The notes beneath the pieces were generated by a model. It had not been told where the DNA came from. It saw nothing but the letters and a program-made list of their open reading frames with translations, and searched no databases. This document shows, one piece after another, positions 25,695 through 35,643 of a DNA stretch of 64,000 nucleotides. A program made the position numbers and the translations under genes. Origin of the DNA: Arthrobacter methylotrophus (GTDB lineage Bacteria > Actinomycetota > Actinomycetes > Actinomycetales > Micrococcaceae); assembly GCF_039539965.1 (NCBI RefSeq), contig NZ_BAABED010000001.1:62001-126000 (forward strand), in the 5' to 3' direction. How positions within the stretch are numbered: position 1 is the stretch's first letter; the number at the start of each line of letters is the position of its first letter.

Positions 25695-28096
25695 TTAGCA
25701 TTCCCGGGCCGTCTGCGATAGCCGCTGTCATGTTTCCGAATGTTTCCAACATGTTAACTGCAGTGGGAAAACGTGGTCCGGAATTTCTCAGTGAAATCTT
25801 TATGAATGACTCGCCTAAATGAATTCACTGCCGTAGTTTTGCTACGTGAAAGGAAGCGGTGACCGGCATCACATCGGCAGGGCTCGGAGCAGAGCCCGGT
25901 CGACGCTCTAGAAGAGGATGCCGGATTTGCGGAGGGTCCCCCTCCGGCCCCACCTGGGTTTCCCGGGGGGATCTTCAGCACAGCCACATTTGCACCAAGG
26001 ATGAGCGCTTCTAACAAAGACGGACATTCCTGAGAATCCACGGACATTTGTGCCTATTGCCCCCTACGGGAATACATGCGTATGACGCGGGGCGGTGTTT
26101 GATGACGCCCGGGCCTTGGGGATCCTCATCCTGAACAGGACCAATCAAGGAGATAATCATGACTATCAGCAGTGAAGCTCAAGCCGTTGTTGGGACGGCG
26201 CATCCGTTGGATCCGTTGTCGCGGGTGGAGATTTCCCGTGCGGTTTCGATTTTGAAGGAGGGCCCGGCTGCGGGGGAGTCGTTCCGTTTTATCAGTGTTG
26301 AGTTGCGTGAGCCGTCCAAGGCGGATTTGCGTAATGGTGTGCAGGTGGCGCGTGAGGCGGACGCGGTTCTGGTGGACCGGGCTCAGGGGCGTGCGTTCGA
26401 GGCGGTCGTGAGTCTTGAGACGGGCACGGTGGATGCGTGGAGGCAGCTTGCTGCCGGTGTTCAGCCGCCGTTCATGGTGGATGAGTTCGCCGAGGGTGAG
26501 GAGAGTTGCCGGAAGAATCCCGAGGTTCAGGCTGCTTTGGCCAAGCGCGGGATCACGGATATGTCCTTGGTGTGTTTCGAGCCGTGGTCCGTGGGTTATT
26601 TCGGTGAGGATGATGAGGGCCGGCGTTTGATGCGTGCCCTGGTTTTTGTTCGGGACGAGGCGGACGATAGCCCGTACGCGCACCCGATCGAGAATTTCAT
26701 TGTGATCGTGGACTTGAATTCCGGGGAGGTCGTCAAGCTTGAGGATGACCAGGCGATCCCGGTTCCGGCCGCTTCGGGTAATTACCTGCCCAAGTACGTC
26801 GGTCCGGCCCGTACGGACCTCAAACCCATTGAGATCACCCAGCCCGAGGGTGCGTCGTTCACGGTGACGGGTAATCATGTGCAGTGGGCTGATTGGTCTT
26901 TCCGGGTTGGTTTCACCCCGCGTGAGGGTCTGGTCCTGCACCAGCTCAAGTTCCGGGATCAGGGTGTTGAGCGTCCGGTGATCAACCGGGCTTCGTTGTC
27001 GGAAATGGTTGTTCCTTATGGTGATACGGCCCCGGTGCAGGCGAAGAAGAACGCGTTTGATTCCGGTGAGTACAACATCGGTAACATGGCCAACTCCCTG
27101 ACGTTGGGTTGTGACTGCCTGGGTGAGATCAAGTACTTCGATGGTCATAGCGTGGACAGCCTCGGTAACCCGTGGACGATCGAGAACGCGATCTGCATGC
27201 ATGAGGAAGACGATTCCATTTTGTGGAAGCACTTCGATTTCCGTGAGGGCACCACCGAGACCCGGCGCAGCCGGAAGCTGGTGATTTCCTTCATTGCTAC
27301 GGTCGCGAACTATGAGTACGCGTTCTACTGGCACCTTTTCCTTGACGGGAGCATCGAGTTCCTGGTCAAGGCCACCGGTATTCTTTCCACTGCCGGGCAG
27401 AAGCCTGGTGAGAAGAGCCCGTACGGTCAGTCCCTGAACAACGATGGCCTGTACGCCCCGATCCACCAGCACATGTTCAACGTCCGGATGGACTTCGAGC
27501 TTGATGGTCTGAAGAACGCCGTTTACGAAGTGGACATGGAAATCCCCCGGAGAACCCCACCCATACCGCGTTCATGGCCGTGGATCGTTTGCTGGAGACC
27601 GAGAAAGCCGCGATCCGTAAGACCGATTCGGGCAAGCACCGGTTCTGGAAGGTCGTCAACCACGAGAGCAGGAACATCGTGGATGAACCGGTCGCGTACC
27701 GGTTGATCCCCACCGATGGTATCCAGCTCGCGGCCGGGGACGAGTCCTACGTCTCCAAACGTGCCCAGTTCGCCCGGAACAACCTCTGGGTCACCGCTTA
27801 CGACCGGACCGAGCGCTTCGCCGCCGGGGAGTTCCCGAACCAGTCCACCGGCGCCGATGACGGCCTGCACGTCTGGACCGAAAAGGACCGGAACATCGTG
27901 GACCAGGACCTCGTGGTCTGGTACACCTTCGGCATGCACCACGTCGTCCGTCTCGAAGACTGGCCCGTCATGCCCCGCCAGAACATCGGCTTCATGCTCG
28001 AACCCCACGGCTTCTTCAACCAAAACCCCACCCTGAACCTCCCCACCGAAACCCGGGGCACCAACGGCGGGCACTGCAGCACAGGAAACGAACAAT
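25695..28096. repeat. Direct repeat, unit 2 (leader plus broken maox copy 3)
   Basis: This is the second unit of the direct repeat that begins at 21512, offset by 4183 bases up to the one-base deletion near 27550 and by 4182 after it. Recombination between units would delete the permease gene and one oxidase copy. Confidence 0.9.
25859..25872. promoter_or_regulatory. Candidate operator GTGA-N6-TCAC upstream of maox copy 3
   Basis: It is identical to the copy 2 site because the leader lies inside the direct repeat. The rest of the 25566-26158 spacer has no gene. Confidence 0.55.
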
Positions 28097-28098
28097 AA
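26159..28098 (+). pseudogene. maox: Methylamine oxidase, copy 3, frameshifted
   Basis: The sequence equals copy 2 except for one missing G in the CCCCCGGGAG run (CCCCCGGAG at about 27545-27551). The frame shifts after about residue 463, giving a 515-residue product ending at 27706. The original frame resumes as an open stretch from 27574 to 28098. Tyr385, Asp301, His436 and His438 are before the break; the third Cu ligand near residue 594 is after it, so the product should lack a complete copper site. The rest is undamaged, so the lesion is very recent or is an assembly or consensus error in a collapsed repeat. Confidence 0.88.
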
Positions 28099-28117
28099 AG
28101 GCAAGCAAGCAATAACC

Positions 28118-28218
28118 GTGGTCCCCGGTGCCGTCCGCATCCGCACCGGGGACCACACCCCTTTTTCCACCCCGATCTTCAGTCCCCGGTGCTGTCCACA
28201 TCCGCACCGGGGACTGAA
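28118..28218. terminator. Two strong hairpins between maox copy 3 and DUF5134 copy 2
   Basis: GTGGTCCCCGGTGC (28118-28131) pairs with 28143-28156 and is followed by ACCCCTTTTT, an intrinsic-terminator layout. TTCAGTCCCCGGTGC (28178-28192) pairs with 28204-28218. They correspond to the pair at 5219-5319; two loop bases differ, while the stems are kept. Confidence 0.7.
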
Positions 28219-28250
28219 CCCATACCCCACCCAAACCCAGCAGCGAGAGC

Positions 28251-28925
28251 GTGATCCGCGTGTTCAACATCCCCGCAATTACCTGGACCCTCACCGCCGC
28301 CCTGCTCCTGGGCGGAAGCTACCACGCCCTGCAAGCGGCACGGTCCCGCCAACACACGGACCGGGTCAACAACATCCTCCACGCCCTCATGAACATCCTG
28401 ATGGCCGCCATGCTCTGGAACCTCGCCCCCACCACCATGCTGGCCCAGATCGCCGTCCTGGCCGCCGCAGCCCTCTGGTTCGCCATACAAGCCGTCGCCC
28501 GGCCCGAATTCAAAACACTCTGCACCACCGCCCAAGGCCAGCTCAAATGCGCCTACCACGCCCTCACCATGGCCGGCGCAGCCCTCATGATCGCCATGAT
28601 GAGCCAAGGAACCACCCCCGCCCCGGGAACCACCCCCGCACAGACAATGACAATGCCCATGCCAGCCACCCACCACACCATGACAGCAACGCCCCACAGC
28701 CCGGCAACCCCAACACTCGATCACTCACCGGCACTGGCGATCCTCCCGGCAACATTCTTCACAGCCGCAGCAGTAATATTCCTCATCCTCCTACTGCGTG
28801 CCCGACGACAAAAAACCACCCACCACCCCAAAACAACCCCACCACCCCACACCCGCACAAACCACGGACTCGAAGCCCTCGGCGCCACCACCATGGCCCT
28901 CATGTTCGCCACCATGTCCGCATGA
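28251..28925 (+). CDS. DUF5134 membrane protein with Met/His-rich loop, copy 2
   Basis: This 224-residue protein is nearly identical to the copy at 4515-5186. It has about six hydrophobic helices, the NNILHALMNILMAAMLWN segment and a Met/His-rich extramembrane loop (MTMPMPATHHTMTATPHS). The GTG start at 28251 shares the start context of copy 1. It ends with an extra Ala codon because the repeat junction lies within the stop region. It sits 49 bases before gnd, so read-through past the hairpins could carry transcription into gnd. Copper handling is only a suggestion from the loop composition and from co-duplication with a copper enzyme. Confidence 0.7.
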   Translation: MIRVFNIPAITWTLTAALLLGGSYHALQAARSRQHTDRVNNILHALMNILMAAMLWNLAPTTMLAQIAVLAAAALWFAIQAVARPEFKTLCTTAQGQLKCAYHALTMAGAALMIAMMSQGTTPAPGTTPAQTMTMPMPATHHTMTATPHSPATPTLDHSPALAILPATFFTAAAVIFLILLLRARRQKTTHHPKTTPPPHTRTNHGLEALGATTMALMFATMSA

Positions 28926-28974
28926 TCTCCCGACCATGGAGCCGTGCCCCTAGAGCTACAAGAAGGAGTCCCCG

Positions 28975-29859
28975 ATGCACATCGGACTGATCGGCCTTGG
29001 AAAAATGGGTTTCAACATGCGCGAAAGGCTGCGCAAGGGTGGAGTGGGAGTTACCGGCTACGACCGCAACTCGGAGGTCACCGATGTAGCCTCGATCGAC
29101 AGACTCCTGGACAAAGTGCCCGCGCCCCGGATTATCTGGGTCATGGTCCCTGCCGGTAGCACCGCCAGCGCTGTCATTACCGAGCTTGGTGAAAAACTTG
29201 AGCCCGGCGACCTCGTGATCGACGGCGGCAACTCCCGGTTCACTGAGGACCAGAAGCACAGTGAACTGCTGACGGCCAAGGGGATCCGCTTCGTGGACTG
29301 CGGTGTGTCCGGTGGAGTCTGGGGCCTACAGAACGGCTACGGCCTGATGGTCGGGGGCGAAGCTGCGGACATCGAACGCGCCCTTCCGATCTTTGATGCG
29401 CTGCGCCCGGATGGTGAGCGGGCGGACAGCTTCGTCCATGTTGGCGGAGTCGGGGCAGGCCATTACGCCAAAATGGTGCATAACGGCATCGAGTATGGCC
29501 TCATGCAAGCCTACGCCGAGGGCTACCAGCTGCTCGCCTCCAAAGACATCATCACTGAGGTGTTCGGCACCTTCCGTGCCTGGCAAAAGGGGACTGTGGT
29601 GCGGTCCTGGCTTCTCGACTTGATGGTCAGGGCTTTGGAAGAGGATCCGGGGCTGCAAAACATCGACGACTACGTTGAGGATTCTGGTGAAGGCCGGTGG
29701 ACTGTGGAAGAAGCGATTGCCAACGCCATTCCTGCGCCCGCAATCACAGCCTCGCTCTTCGCCCGCTTCGCGTCGCGTGAGGACAGCTCACCAGCGATGA
29801 AGATGGTATCTGCGCTTCGCCACCAGTTCGGTGGCCACGCAATCCGTCCCGCCGAATAG
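28975..29859 (+). CDS. gnd: 6-phosphogluconate dehydrogenase, decarboxylating, short (GntZ-like) form
   Basis: A 294-residue enzyme converting 6-phosphogluconate to ribulose 5-phosphate and CO2. The Rossmann motif GLIGLGKMG is at residues 4-12. The substrate segment VIDGGNSRF and catalytic GVGAGHYAKMVHNGIEYG (Lys and Asn ligands) are present. It is of the short class (about 300 residues, lacking the C-terminal tail of the 470-residue enzyme), common in Gram-positives and methylotrophs. With HxlA, HxlB, Zwf and an isomerase it closes the dissimilatory RuMP cycle that oxidises formaldehyde to CO2. The ribosome site is AAGGAG. Confidence 0.94.
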   Translation: MHIGLIGLGKMGFNMRERLRKGGVGVTGYDRNSEVTDVASIDRLLDKVPAPRIIWVMVPAGSTASAVITELGEKLEPGDLVIDGGNSRFTEDQKHSELLTAKGIRFVDCGVSGGVWGLQNGYGLMVGGEAADIERALPIFDALRPDGERADSFVHVGGVGAGHYAKMVHNGIEYGLMQAYAEGYQLLASKDIITEVFGTFRAWQKGTVVRSWLLDLMVRALEEDPGLQNIDDYVEDSGEGRWTVEEAIANAIPAPAITASLFARFASREDSSPAMKMVSALRHQFGGHAIRPAE

Positions 29860-29942
29860 CCACCCACCGGCTACTCCGGCGATTCCCAGATTGCCAAAAT
29901 CCGCACGCACCGGGTTCCCCGGTCCTGTCGGGCGTTAGCCCG

Positions 29943-31262
29943 TCATCGGAGTCCGTGGCTGTGTGCCAGGGCGATCGCCTCGGTGCGTGAGCCGACGTCG
30001 AGCTTCCTGAAAAGGTTCCGTACATGGAATTTGACCGTATTCTCGCTGATGCCCAGGGATAAGGCGATGGTGCGGTTGCGGTGACCGGCGACTAGGTGCT
30101 GGAGGACTTCGAGTTCCCGGGCGGCAAGGTTCCATCCGGCGACATCTCCGGCCGGGCGGACTGGCAGGTCCAGTGGGAGCGTGACGAAGACGTCTGCGCC
30201 CCAGCCTGGCATGACGTCGATCCGCAGGCGGCCATTGAGCGCCTGGACCCGGCGGTCCAGGCGGCTGATGCTCGGTGCGTCGGCGGTGAGTGCGCCGCGG
30301 CCGTCGTCGCGTACGTTGATCAGCAGGTTTTCGCCGTCGCAGTCCCACTGCGTCCGGACTCTGCTGACCTCTGGTTGTTCCATCATGGCAAGCGCAAGTC
30401 CGCGGACGATGGCCCGTGCCGCGTGGGCAACTTCCCCAGGCAGCGCACGTCCATTCAGGGGCGGTTCGATGAATTCGACCTCAATGCCGCTGAAGCGCGT
30501 GAGAGGTCGCAGGTCCTCCCGCAGGCGTTCGAAAGCGTTGGCGACGGGCTCTTCCACCAGGTCGGTTGTGCGGTCGCTGAGGATGCGGAGCCCCACCAAG
30601 GCCTTGGCAGTGAGGTCAGTGACGGTTGAGCGGGCTGCCGCATCGTCCAAGGAAGATGAGCGCAGGGCCGCCAGAAGGGTTTCCAAGGTTGTGGAGTGCA
30701 GATCGGTCAGTTCCGCCGTCACGCGGACGCGTTCAGCTGAGGCTGCCCGCGATTCCAAAAGGTACGACGGCGGCGCGTCGGCCACTTTTTCCTGGATCCG
30801 CCGGGCGGCGATGCGCCACAGATATGTCACCACATCCAGCCGGTCCGTTTGCGCGGGATCTTTCTGGCCCGGTGCCGCCTGCGGATCCGTGAGGACAAGG
30901 AGAGCGTGGCTGGGGGCGTACGTCACGGCGAGCACGGGGCGGGGTTTGCCGCCGATCTCGGCTTCTCCGAACCAGGGTGTCTCATCCGAAAGGGCGGCGC
31001 GAAGCGCGTCAAGCTCGGCGATCGAGACCCGGGAAATGATGTCTTCCTCGCCCGCTTTCTTCTGTGGCCGGCCCGTGCAGTCTTCGGTGAAGATGACCAG
31101 CGCGCTGCTTCCCAGGTAGGGGAGGGTGGCATCACGTAGTCGATCCGCTATCTGGGTGAGGGGCGCGTCGGCCAATTCTGCTAGGGCCTGCAAAAGCGGC
31201 CACGGCAGGTCTGAAACGGAGGTGGTGAAGTCGTTCAACGGTTGGTCGGTTGCTGCGCTCAT
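29943..31262 (-). CDS. LuxR-type regulator with an internal kinase-like sensor region
   Basis: A 439-residue protein. The N-terminal part (about 1-160) looks like a GAF-type sensory domain. Residues about 180-270 resemble a NarL-type dimerisation helix region (RASAERVRVTAELTDLHSTTLETLL), but the phosphoacceptor ELHD box reads ELTD. Residues about 280-365 resemble a degenerate GHKL ATPase (LLINVRDDGRGAL, RRVQALNGRLRID). A C-terminal LuxR HTH follows (ISENTVKFHVRNLFRKL, about residues 406-422). Sensor and DNA-binding parts are thus in one polypeptide without a receiver domain. It is divergent from tkt, whose promoter carries the motif shared with hxlB and gapB, so it is the prime candidate regulator of the RuMP genes (inference). 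Confidence 0.8.
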   Translation of the reverse strand: MSAATDQPLNDFTTSVSDLPWPLLQALAELADAPLTQIADRLRDATLPYLGSSALVIFTEDCTGRPQKKAGEEDIISRVSIAELDALRAALSDETPWFGEAEIGGKPRPVLAVTYAPSHALLVLTDPQAAPGQKDPAQTDRLDVVTYLWRIAARRIQEKVADAPPSYLLESRAASAERVRVTAELTDLHSTTLETLLAALRSSSLDDAAARSTVTDLTAKALVGLRILSDRTTDLVEEPVANAFERLREDLRPLTRFSGIEVEFIEPPLNGRALPGEVAHAARAIVRGLALAMMEQPEVSRVRTQWDCDGENLLINVRDDGRGALTADAPSISRLDRRVQALNGRLRIDVMPGWGADVFVTLPLDLPVRPAGDVAGWNLAARELEVLQHLVAGHRNRTIALSLGISENTVKFHVRNLFRKLDVGSRTEAIALAHSHGLR

Positions 31263-31298
31263 CTGGGCAGTCTATCGGGGTGAAATCATCCATTCAAT

Positions 31299-31425
31299 AC
31301 TTAAGTGTAGTAATAACCGTCAGAAATCAGTGTTTCGCCTACCCGTTTGATTCGGGATTATGGGTATCAATAGAAGCATCCGTTCGGCCGTTACGGGCCG
31401 GTGAGCCAATCGAAAGGGATTAATC
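31299..31425 (+). promoter_or_regulatory. tkt promoter and leader, shared with hxlB and gapB
   Basis: The core CAGTGTTTCGCCTACCCG (31328-31345) matches the gapB upstream element at 17 of 18 positions and, more loosely, hxlB. It is preceded by AACCGTCAGAAAT and followed by GATTATGGGTATCAAT, positions that align in hxlB too. The ribosome site is GAAAGGGA, eight bases before the GTG start. The region also drives the divergent LuxR gene. Confidence 0.75.
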
Positions 31426-33582
31426 GTGAATCCGACAGCAAATGCGGTGCGTGGCTTGTTAGATCCTGAGGCAGGGACGCTTGACTGGACGTCCGAGGAC
31501 CGGCTTGCGGTGGATACCGCCCGGGTTTTGGCTGCTGATGCGGTGGAGAAGGTCGGTAATGGTCATCCGGGCACGGCGATGAGCTTGGCGCCGGCTGCGT
31601 ATCTTCTTTTCCAGAAGTTGATGCGTCATGACCCGCGTGATCCTGCTTGGCTGGGTCGTGACCGGTTCATTCTGTCTCCGGGGCACTCGTCGTTGACTTT
31701 GTATATTCAGTTGTTTCTTTCCGGTTATGGTCTGGAGCTGGATGATCTTAAGGCGTTGCGTACGTGGGGTTCGTTGACTCCGGGGCACCCGGAATACAAG
31801 CACACCGCGGGTGTGGAGATCACTACGGGTCCGTTGGGTCAGGGTCTGGCGTCCTCGGTGGGCTTTGCGTATTCCCAGCGCCGGATGCGGGGTTTGTTCG
31901 ATGCCGATGCTCCTGCCGGTGAGAGCCCGTTCGACCACACGATCTGGGTCATTGCTTCCGATGGCGATATTCAGGAAGGCGTGACTTCGGAGGCTTCTTC
32001 CCTGGCCGGGCACCAGGAGCTGGGCAATCTTGTGGTGGTTTACGACGAGAACCACATTTCGATCGAGGATGACACGGACATCGCGTTCACCGAGGACGTG
32101 CTCAAGCGTTACGAGGCGTATGGCTGGCACACGCAGCGGGTGGACTGGACCCGGACGGGTGAATACGTCGAGGATGTCCAGGAGCTGTACTCGGCTTTGC
32201 TGGCCGCGAAGGCGGAGACTTCCAAGCCCTCGATCATTTCGCTGCGGACCATTATCGGTTACCCGGCGCCGAAGAAGCAGAACACGGGCAAGATCCACGG
32301 TTCGGCCCTGGGTGCCGAGGAAGTCGCGGCCCTGAAGGAGGTTCTGGGCTTTGACCCGGCCAGGTCCTTCGAGGTTGACCAGGACGTCCTGGCACACGCC
32401 CGTAAGGTTGTTGAGCGCGGCGCGGCTGTTCGTGGGCAGTGGGATGAGGCTTTCAGTGCGTGGCAGACCGCGAACCCCGAGGGTGCTGCGTTGCTGGAGC
32501 GGATCGAGGCTAAGAAGCTTCCGGTCGGGCTCGATGCCGCGCTGCCGGTGTTCGAAGCGGGCAAGGATGTCTCGACCCGGGCCGCGTCCGGGAAGGTCCT
32601 GAACGCGATCGGTCCGGTTCTTCCGGAGCTGTGGGGCGGTTCGGCGGACCTTGCCGAGTCCAACAACACCACGATCGAGGGTTCGCCGTCGTTCATTCCG
32701 GCTTCCCGTTCCACGGGAGCGTGGAAGGGCAACCCGTACGGGCGGGTGCTGCACTTCGGTATCCGCGAGCATGCTGCGGCCTCGATCGTGAACGGCATCT
32801 CCCTGCATGGCCGGACGCGGGCGTTCTCGGGTACGTTCCTGATCTTCTCCGATTACCAGAAGCCGGCGATCCGTCTCGGTGCCCTGATGGGTGTCCCGTC
32901 GATCTATGTGTGGTCCCATGATTCGATCGGTCTGGGCGAGGACGGCCCGACCCACCAGCCGGTGGAACAGCTCGCTACCCTGCGCGCTATTCCGGGCCTG
33001 GACGTGGTCCGTCCCGGTGACGCGAACGAGGTGGGTGTAGCGTGGAAGACCATGTTGGAGAACCACGAGAACCCGGCCGGTATCGTGTTGACCCGTCAGA
33101 ACATCCCCACCTATGCCCGCGGCGAAGGAGCCGCGAACGGTGACACGTTCGGCTCCCCGGCCGGGGTCGCGAAGGGCGGGTACGTCCTGGCCGAGGCATC
33201 CAGGGATGGTGCCACGGTCCCGGCGCAGGTGCTGCTGATCGCCACGGGTTCGGAGGTCCAGCTCGCTGTGAAGGCCCGCGAAGCGCTTCAGGGCGAGGGT
33301 ATCGCTGCCCGTGTTGTCTCCATGCCGTGTGTGGAGTGGTTCAACAAGCAGGACGCCGCGTACCGTGAGTCGGTGCTCCCGGCCGCTGTGAAGGCCCGTG
33401 TCTCGGTCGAGGCAGGCCTTGCCCTGGGCTGGAAGGAATTCGTCGGTGACGCCGGCCGTTCCGTCAGCCTGGAGCACTTCGGTGCCTCGGCGGACTACCA
33501 GCGCCTGTTCCAGGAGTTCGGCATCACGGCAGAAGCAGTCGCTGCCGCCGCGAAGGACTCCCTCGCCGCGGCAGGCAACTAA
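31426..33582 (+). CDS. tkt: Transketolase
   Basis: A 718-residue ThDP enzyme transferring two-carbon units among sugar phosphates; it regenerates the formaldehyde acceptor in the RuMP cycle. The ThDP/Mg motif is [36 protein letters not shown] (about residues 184-218). The Glu-containing pyrimidine segment is [15 protein letters not shown], and [20 protein letters not shown] is a signature of the family. The GTG start follows GAAAGGGA. The first residues MNPTANA equal those of HxlB, meaning the promoter copy extends into the coding region. It heads the run tkt-tal-rpe-rpiB-fba. Confidence 0.96.
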   Translation: MNPTANAVRGLLDPEAGTLDWTSEDRLAVDTARVLAADAVEKVGNGHPGTAMSLAPAAYLLFQKLMRHDPRDPAWLGRDRFILSPGHSSLTLYIQLFLSGYGLELDDLKALRTWGSLTPGHPEYKHTAGVEITTGPLGQGLASSVGFAYSQRRMRGLFDADAPAGESPFDHTIWVIASDGDIQEGVTSEASSLAGHQELGNLVVVYDENHISIEDDTDIAFTEDVLKRYEAYGWHTQRVDWTRTGEYVEDVQELYSALLAAKAETSKPSIISLRTIIGYPAPKKQNTGKIHGSALGAEEVAALKEVLGFDPARSFEVDQDVLAHARKVVERGAAVRGQWDEAFSAWQTANPEGAALLERIEAKKLPVGLDAALPVFEAGKDVSTRAASGKVLNAIGPVLPELWGGSADLAESNNTTIEGSPSFIPASRSTGAWKGNPYGRVLHFGIREHAAASIVNGISLHGRTRAFSGTFLIFSDYQKPAIRLGALMGVPSIYVWSHDSIGLGEDGPTHQPVEQLATLRAIPGLDVVRPGDANEVGVAWKTMLENHENPAGIVLTRQNIPTYARGEGAANGDTFGSPAGVAKGGYVLAEASRDGATVPAQVLLIATGSEVQLAVKAREALQGEGIAARVVSMPCVEWFNKQDAAYRESVLPAAVKARVSVEAGLALGWKEFVGDAGRSVSLEHFGASADYQRLFQEFGITAEAVAAAAKDSLAAAGN

Positions 33583-33683
33583 CACCCCCCCACTGCACGG
33601 CGTCCGGCGCCGCGGAGTGCCCGAAAGGCATTCCGCGGCGCCATCGCAAGCTGCCATCAATTTCGAAGGAAGAAACAGAAGCC

Positions 33684-34805
33684 ATGACCGATGCAACACC
33701 CACCGCACAGCTTTCCGCCGCCGGCGTGTCCATCTGGTTGGATGACCTTTCACGGGAACGTCTTTCCAGCGGCAGCCTGCAGAAGCTCATCGACGAGAAG
33801 AACGTTGTCGGCGTGACCACCAACCCGTCGATTTTCCAGGCCGCGATCACTTCCGGCAGCGACTACGACGCCGTGATCGCCGGGCTCGCCGCGAAGGGTG
33901 CCGGCGTCGAGGAGACGATCTTCGAGATCACCACCACCGATGTTGCCGATGCCTGCGATCTGTTCGCCCCGGTCGCCGCCGCGACCAAGGGCGTGGACGG
34001 CCGGGTCTCCATCGAGGTGGATCCCCGCCTGGCGTGGGACACCGAAGGCACCATCGCCGAGGCCAAGGAGCTTTACAAGAAGGTCGAGAAGGACAATGTC
34101 CTGATCAAGATCCCGGCAACCCTGGAAGGCCTCCAGGCCATCACCGCGGTCCTGGCCGAGGGCATCAGCGTCAACGTGACCCTGATCTTCTCCCTGGAAC
34201 GCTACCGGGCCGTCATCAACGCTTTCCAGTCCGGCCTGAAGCTGGCGAAGGAAAACGGGTACGATCTCTCCCGGATCCACTCCGTGGCGTCCTTCTTCGT
34301 CTCCCGCGTGGATTCCGAGATCGACAAGCGCCTGGACGCCCTGGGCACCGAGGAAGCCAAGGCCCTCAAGGGCAAGGCAGGCGTGGCCAACGCCCGGCTC
34401 GCGTACCAGGTCTACGAAGAGCTGTTCTCCACCGAACGCTGGGCCGTCCTGGCCGAAGCCGGTGCGCTCCCGCAGCGTCCGCTGTGGGCCTCCACGGGTG
34501 TGAAGGACCCGGCCTACCCCGACACCCTGTACGTGACCGGGCTGGTCGCCGCCGACGTCGTGAACACCATGCCGGAAAAGACCCTCGACGCGACCTTCGA
34601 TCACGGCGTGGTCACCGGGGACACCATCACGGGCACCTACGAGGAAGCAAACAGCGTCCTGAACGCACTGGAGGGCCTGGGTATTTCCTACAACGACGTC
34701 GTCGCCCAGCTGGAGTCCGAGGGCCTGGAGAAGTTCGTGGCCAGCTGGAAGGAACTCCTGGCCGACGTCGAAGGCGCCCTCGCCGCCGCCCGGAAGGCCG
34801 ACTGA
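33684..34805 (+). CDS. tal: Transaldolase
   Basis: A 373-residue class I aldolase-type enzyme exchanging dihydroxyacetone units between sugar phosphates. The Schiff-base lysine is Lys142 in [25 protein letters not shown] (about residues 40-55) and [17 protein letters not shown] are conserved active-site segments. The length fits the actinobacterial TalB-like class (about 370). It is 101 bases after tkt in the same direction, with AAGGAAG before the ATG. Together with tkt it serves the rearrangement phase of RuMP. Confidence 0.96.
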   Translation: MTDATPTAQLSAAGVSIWLDDLSRERLSSGSLQKLIDEKNVVGVTTNPSIFQAAITSGSDYDAVIAGLAAKGAGVEETIFEITTTDVADACDLFAPVAAATKGVDGRVSIEVDPRLAWDTEGTIAEAKELYKKVEKDNVLIKIPATLEGLQAITAVLAEGISVNVTLIFSLERYRAVINAFQSGLKLAKENGYDLSRIHSVASFFVSRVDSEIDKRLDALGTEEAKALKGKAGVANARLAYQVYEELFSTERWAVLAEAGALPQRPLWASTGVKDPAYPDTLYVTGLVAADVVNTMPEKTLDATFDHGVVTGDTITGTYEEANSVLNALEGLGISYNDVVAQLESEGLEKFVASWKELLADVEGALAAARKAD

Positions 34806-34922
34806 CCGGCGGGTGTCGTTCAGGCGCTGCTGCGCCCGCCACCCCGCCCCGAGGCATGGAGACTCTTCGGAGTCTCCATGCCCTCATCTGCAAGCTCTGA
34901 CCGCTACCGAAAGGCAGACACC

Positions 34923-35633
34923 ATGTCCAGTTCACCCCGGAATTGCTGTATCAACCCCAGCATCCTCTCGGCTGACTTCGTCAACCTCGAAGCCGAGCTT
35001 GCCCGCATCGGCAACGCCGATGCCGTTCACGTGGATGTCATGGACAACCACTTCGTGCCGAACCTCACGATCGGGCTGCCCGTCGTGGAGCGGCTGCAAA
35101 AAGTCAGTCCCGTTCCGCTGGATGCCCACTTGATGATTTCCAATGTCGACCGTTGGGCGCCCCAGTTCGCCGACGCCGGCCTGCACTCGGTCACGTTCCA
35201 CGTCGAGGCGTCCGATGCCCCCATCAAACTCGCCCGTGAGCTACGCGCACGAGGAGCCAAGGCAGGCATGGCACTGCGCCCGGCCACCCCGGTCGAACCG
35301 TACCTGGACATGCTCCCCGAACTGGACATGCTGCTGATCATGACCGTAGAACCTGGTTTCGGCGGCCAGGCATTCCTGGACGTCATGCTCCCCAAGATCC
35401 GCCGCGCCCGCGCCGCGGTCGAGGGCTCCGGGGTGAACGTCGCCATCCAAGTTGATGGCGGCATCACCGAGGAAACCATCACCCGCGCCGCCGAGGCCGG
35501 CGCCAACGTCTTCGTGGCCGGATCAGCCGTCTACGGCAAACCCTCACCCGCCGACGCCATCGAGGCACTCCGGGCCAAGGGCCAACTCGCCTTCGCCTCC
35601 AAAACAACCACCCCCGAACCCCGGAAAGCCTGA
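34923..35633 (+). CDS. rpe: Ribulose-phosphate 3-epimerase
   Basis: A 236-residue TIM-barrel enzyme interconverting ribulose 5-phosphate and xylulose 5-phosphate. Conserved pieces are [66 protein letters not shown] and [11 protein letters not shown], covering the catalytic Asp and metal-binding His residues. The ATG at 34923 was chosen over an in-frame upstream start because GAAAGGCAG lies just before it and the family N-terminus starts there. It is 10 bases before rpiB. Confidence 0.96.
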   Translation: MSSSPRNCCINPSILSADFVNLEAELARIGNADAVHVDVMDNHFVPNLTIGLPVVERLQKVSPVPLDAHLMISNVDRWAPQFADAGLHSVTFHVEASDAPIKLARELRARGAKAGMALRPATPVEPYLDMLPELDMLLIMTVEPGFGGQAFLDVMLPKIRRARAAVEGSGVNVAIQVDGGITEETITRAAEAGANVFVAGSAVYGKPSPADAIEALRAKGQLAFASKTTTPEPRKA

Positions 35634-35643
35634 AGGACAACCC

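Larger units (their letters stand above)
26107..28919. repeat. Long inverted repeat, arm 2 (maox copy 3 plus DUF5134)
   Basis: This is the reverse-oriented counterpart of 4517-7331. The arm includes the tail of the leader, the oxidase gene, both hairpins and DUF5134 up to its last codon. The next genes (gnd and onward) are outside the repeat. Confidence 0.9.

Noticed and set aside
21512..28098. Insertion sequence or transposon causing the maox duplications
   Set aside because: No transposase, terminal inverted repeats or target-site duplications were seen at the repeat edges; homologous or illegitimate recombination explains them better.
31459..33753. A 764-codon minus-strand frame opposite transketolase
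   Set aside because: It is antisense to an unmistakable tkt gene and lacks any domain.
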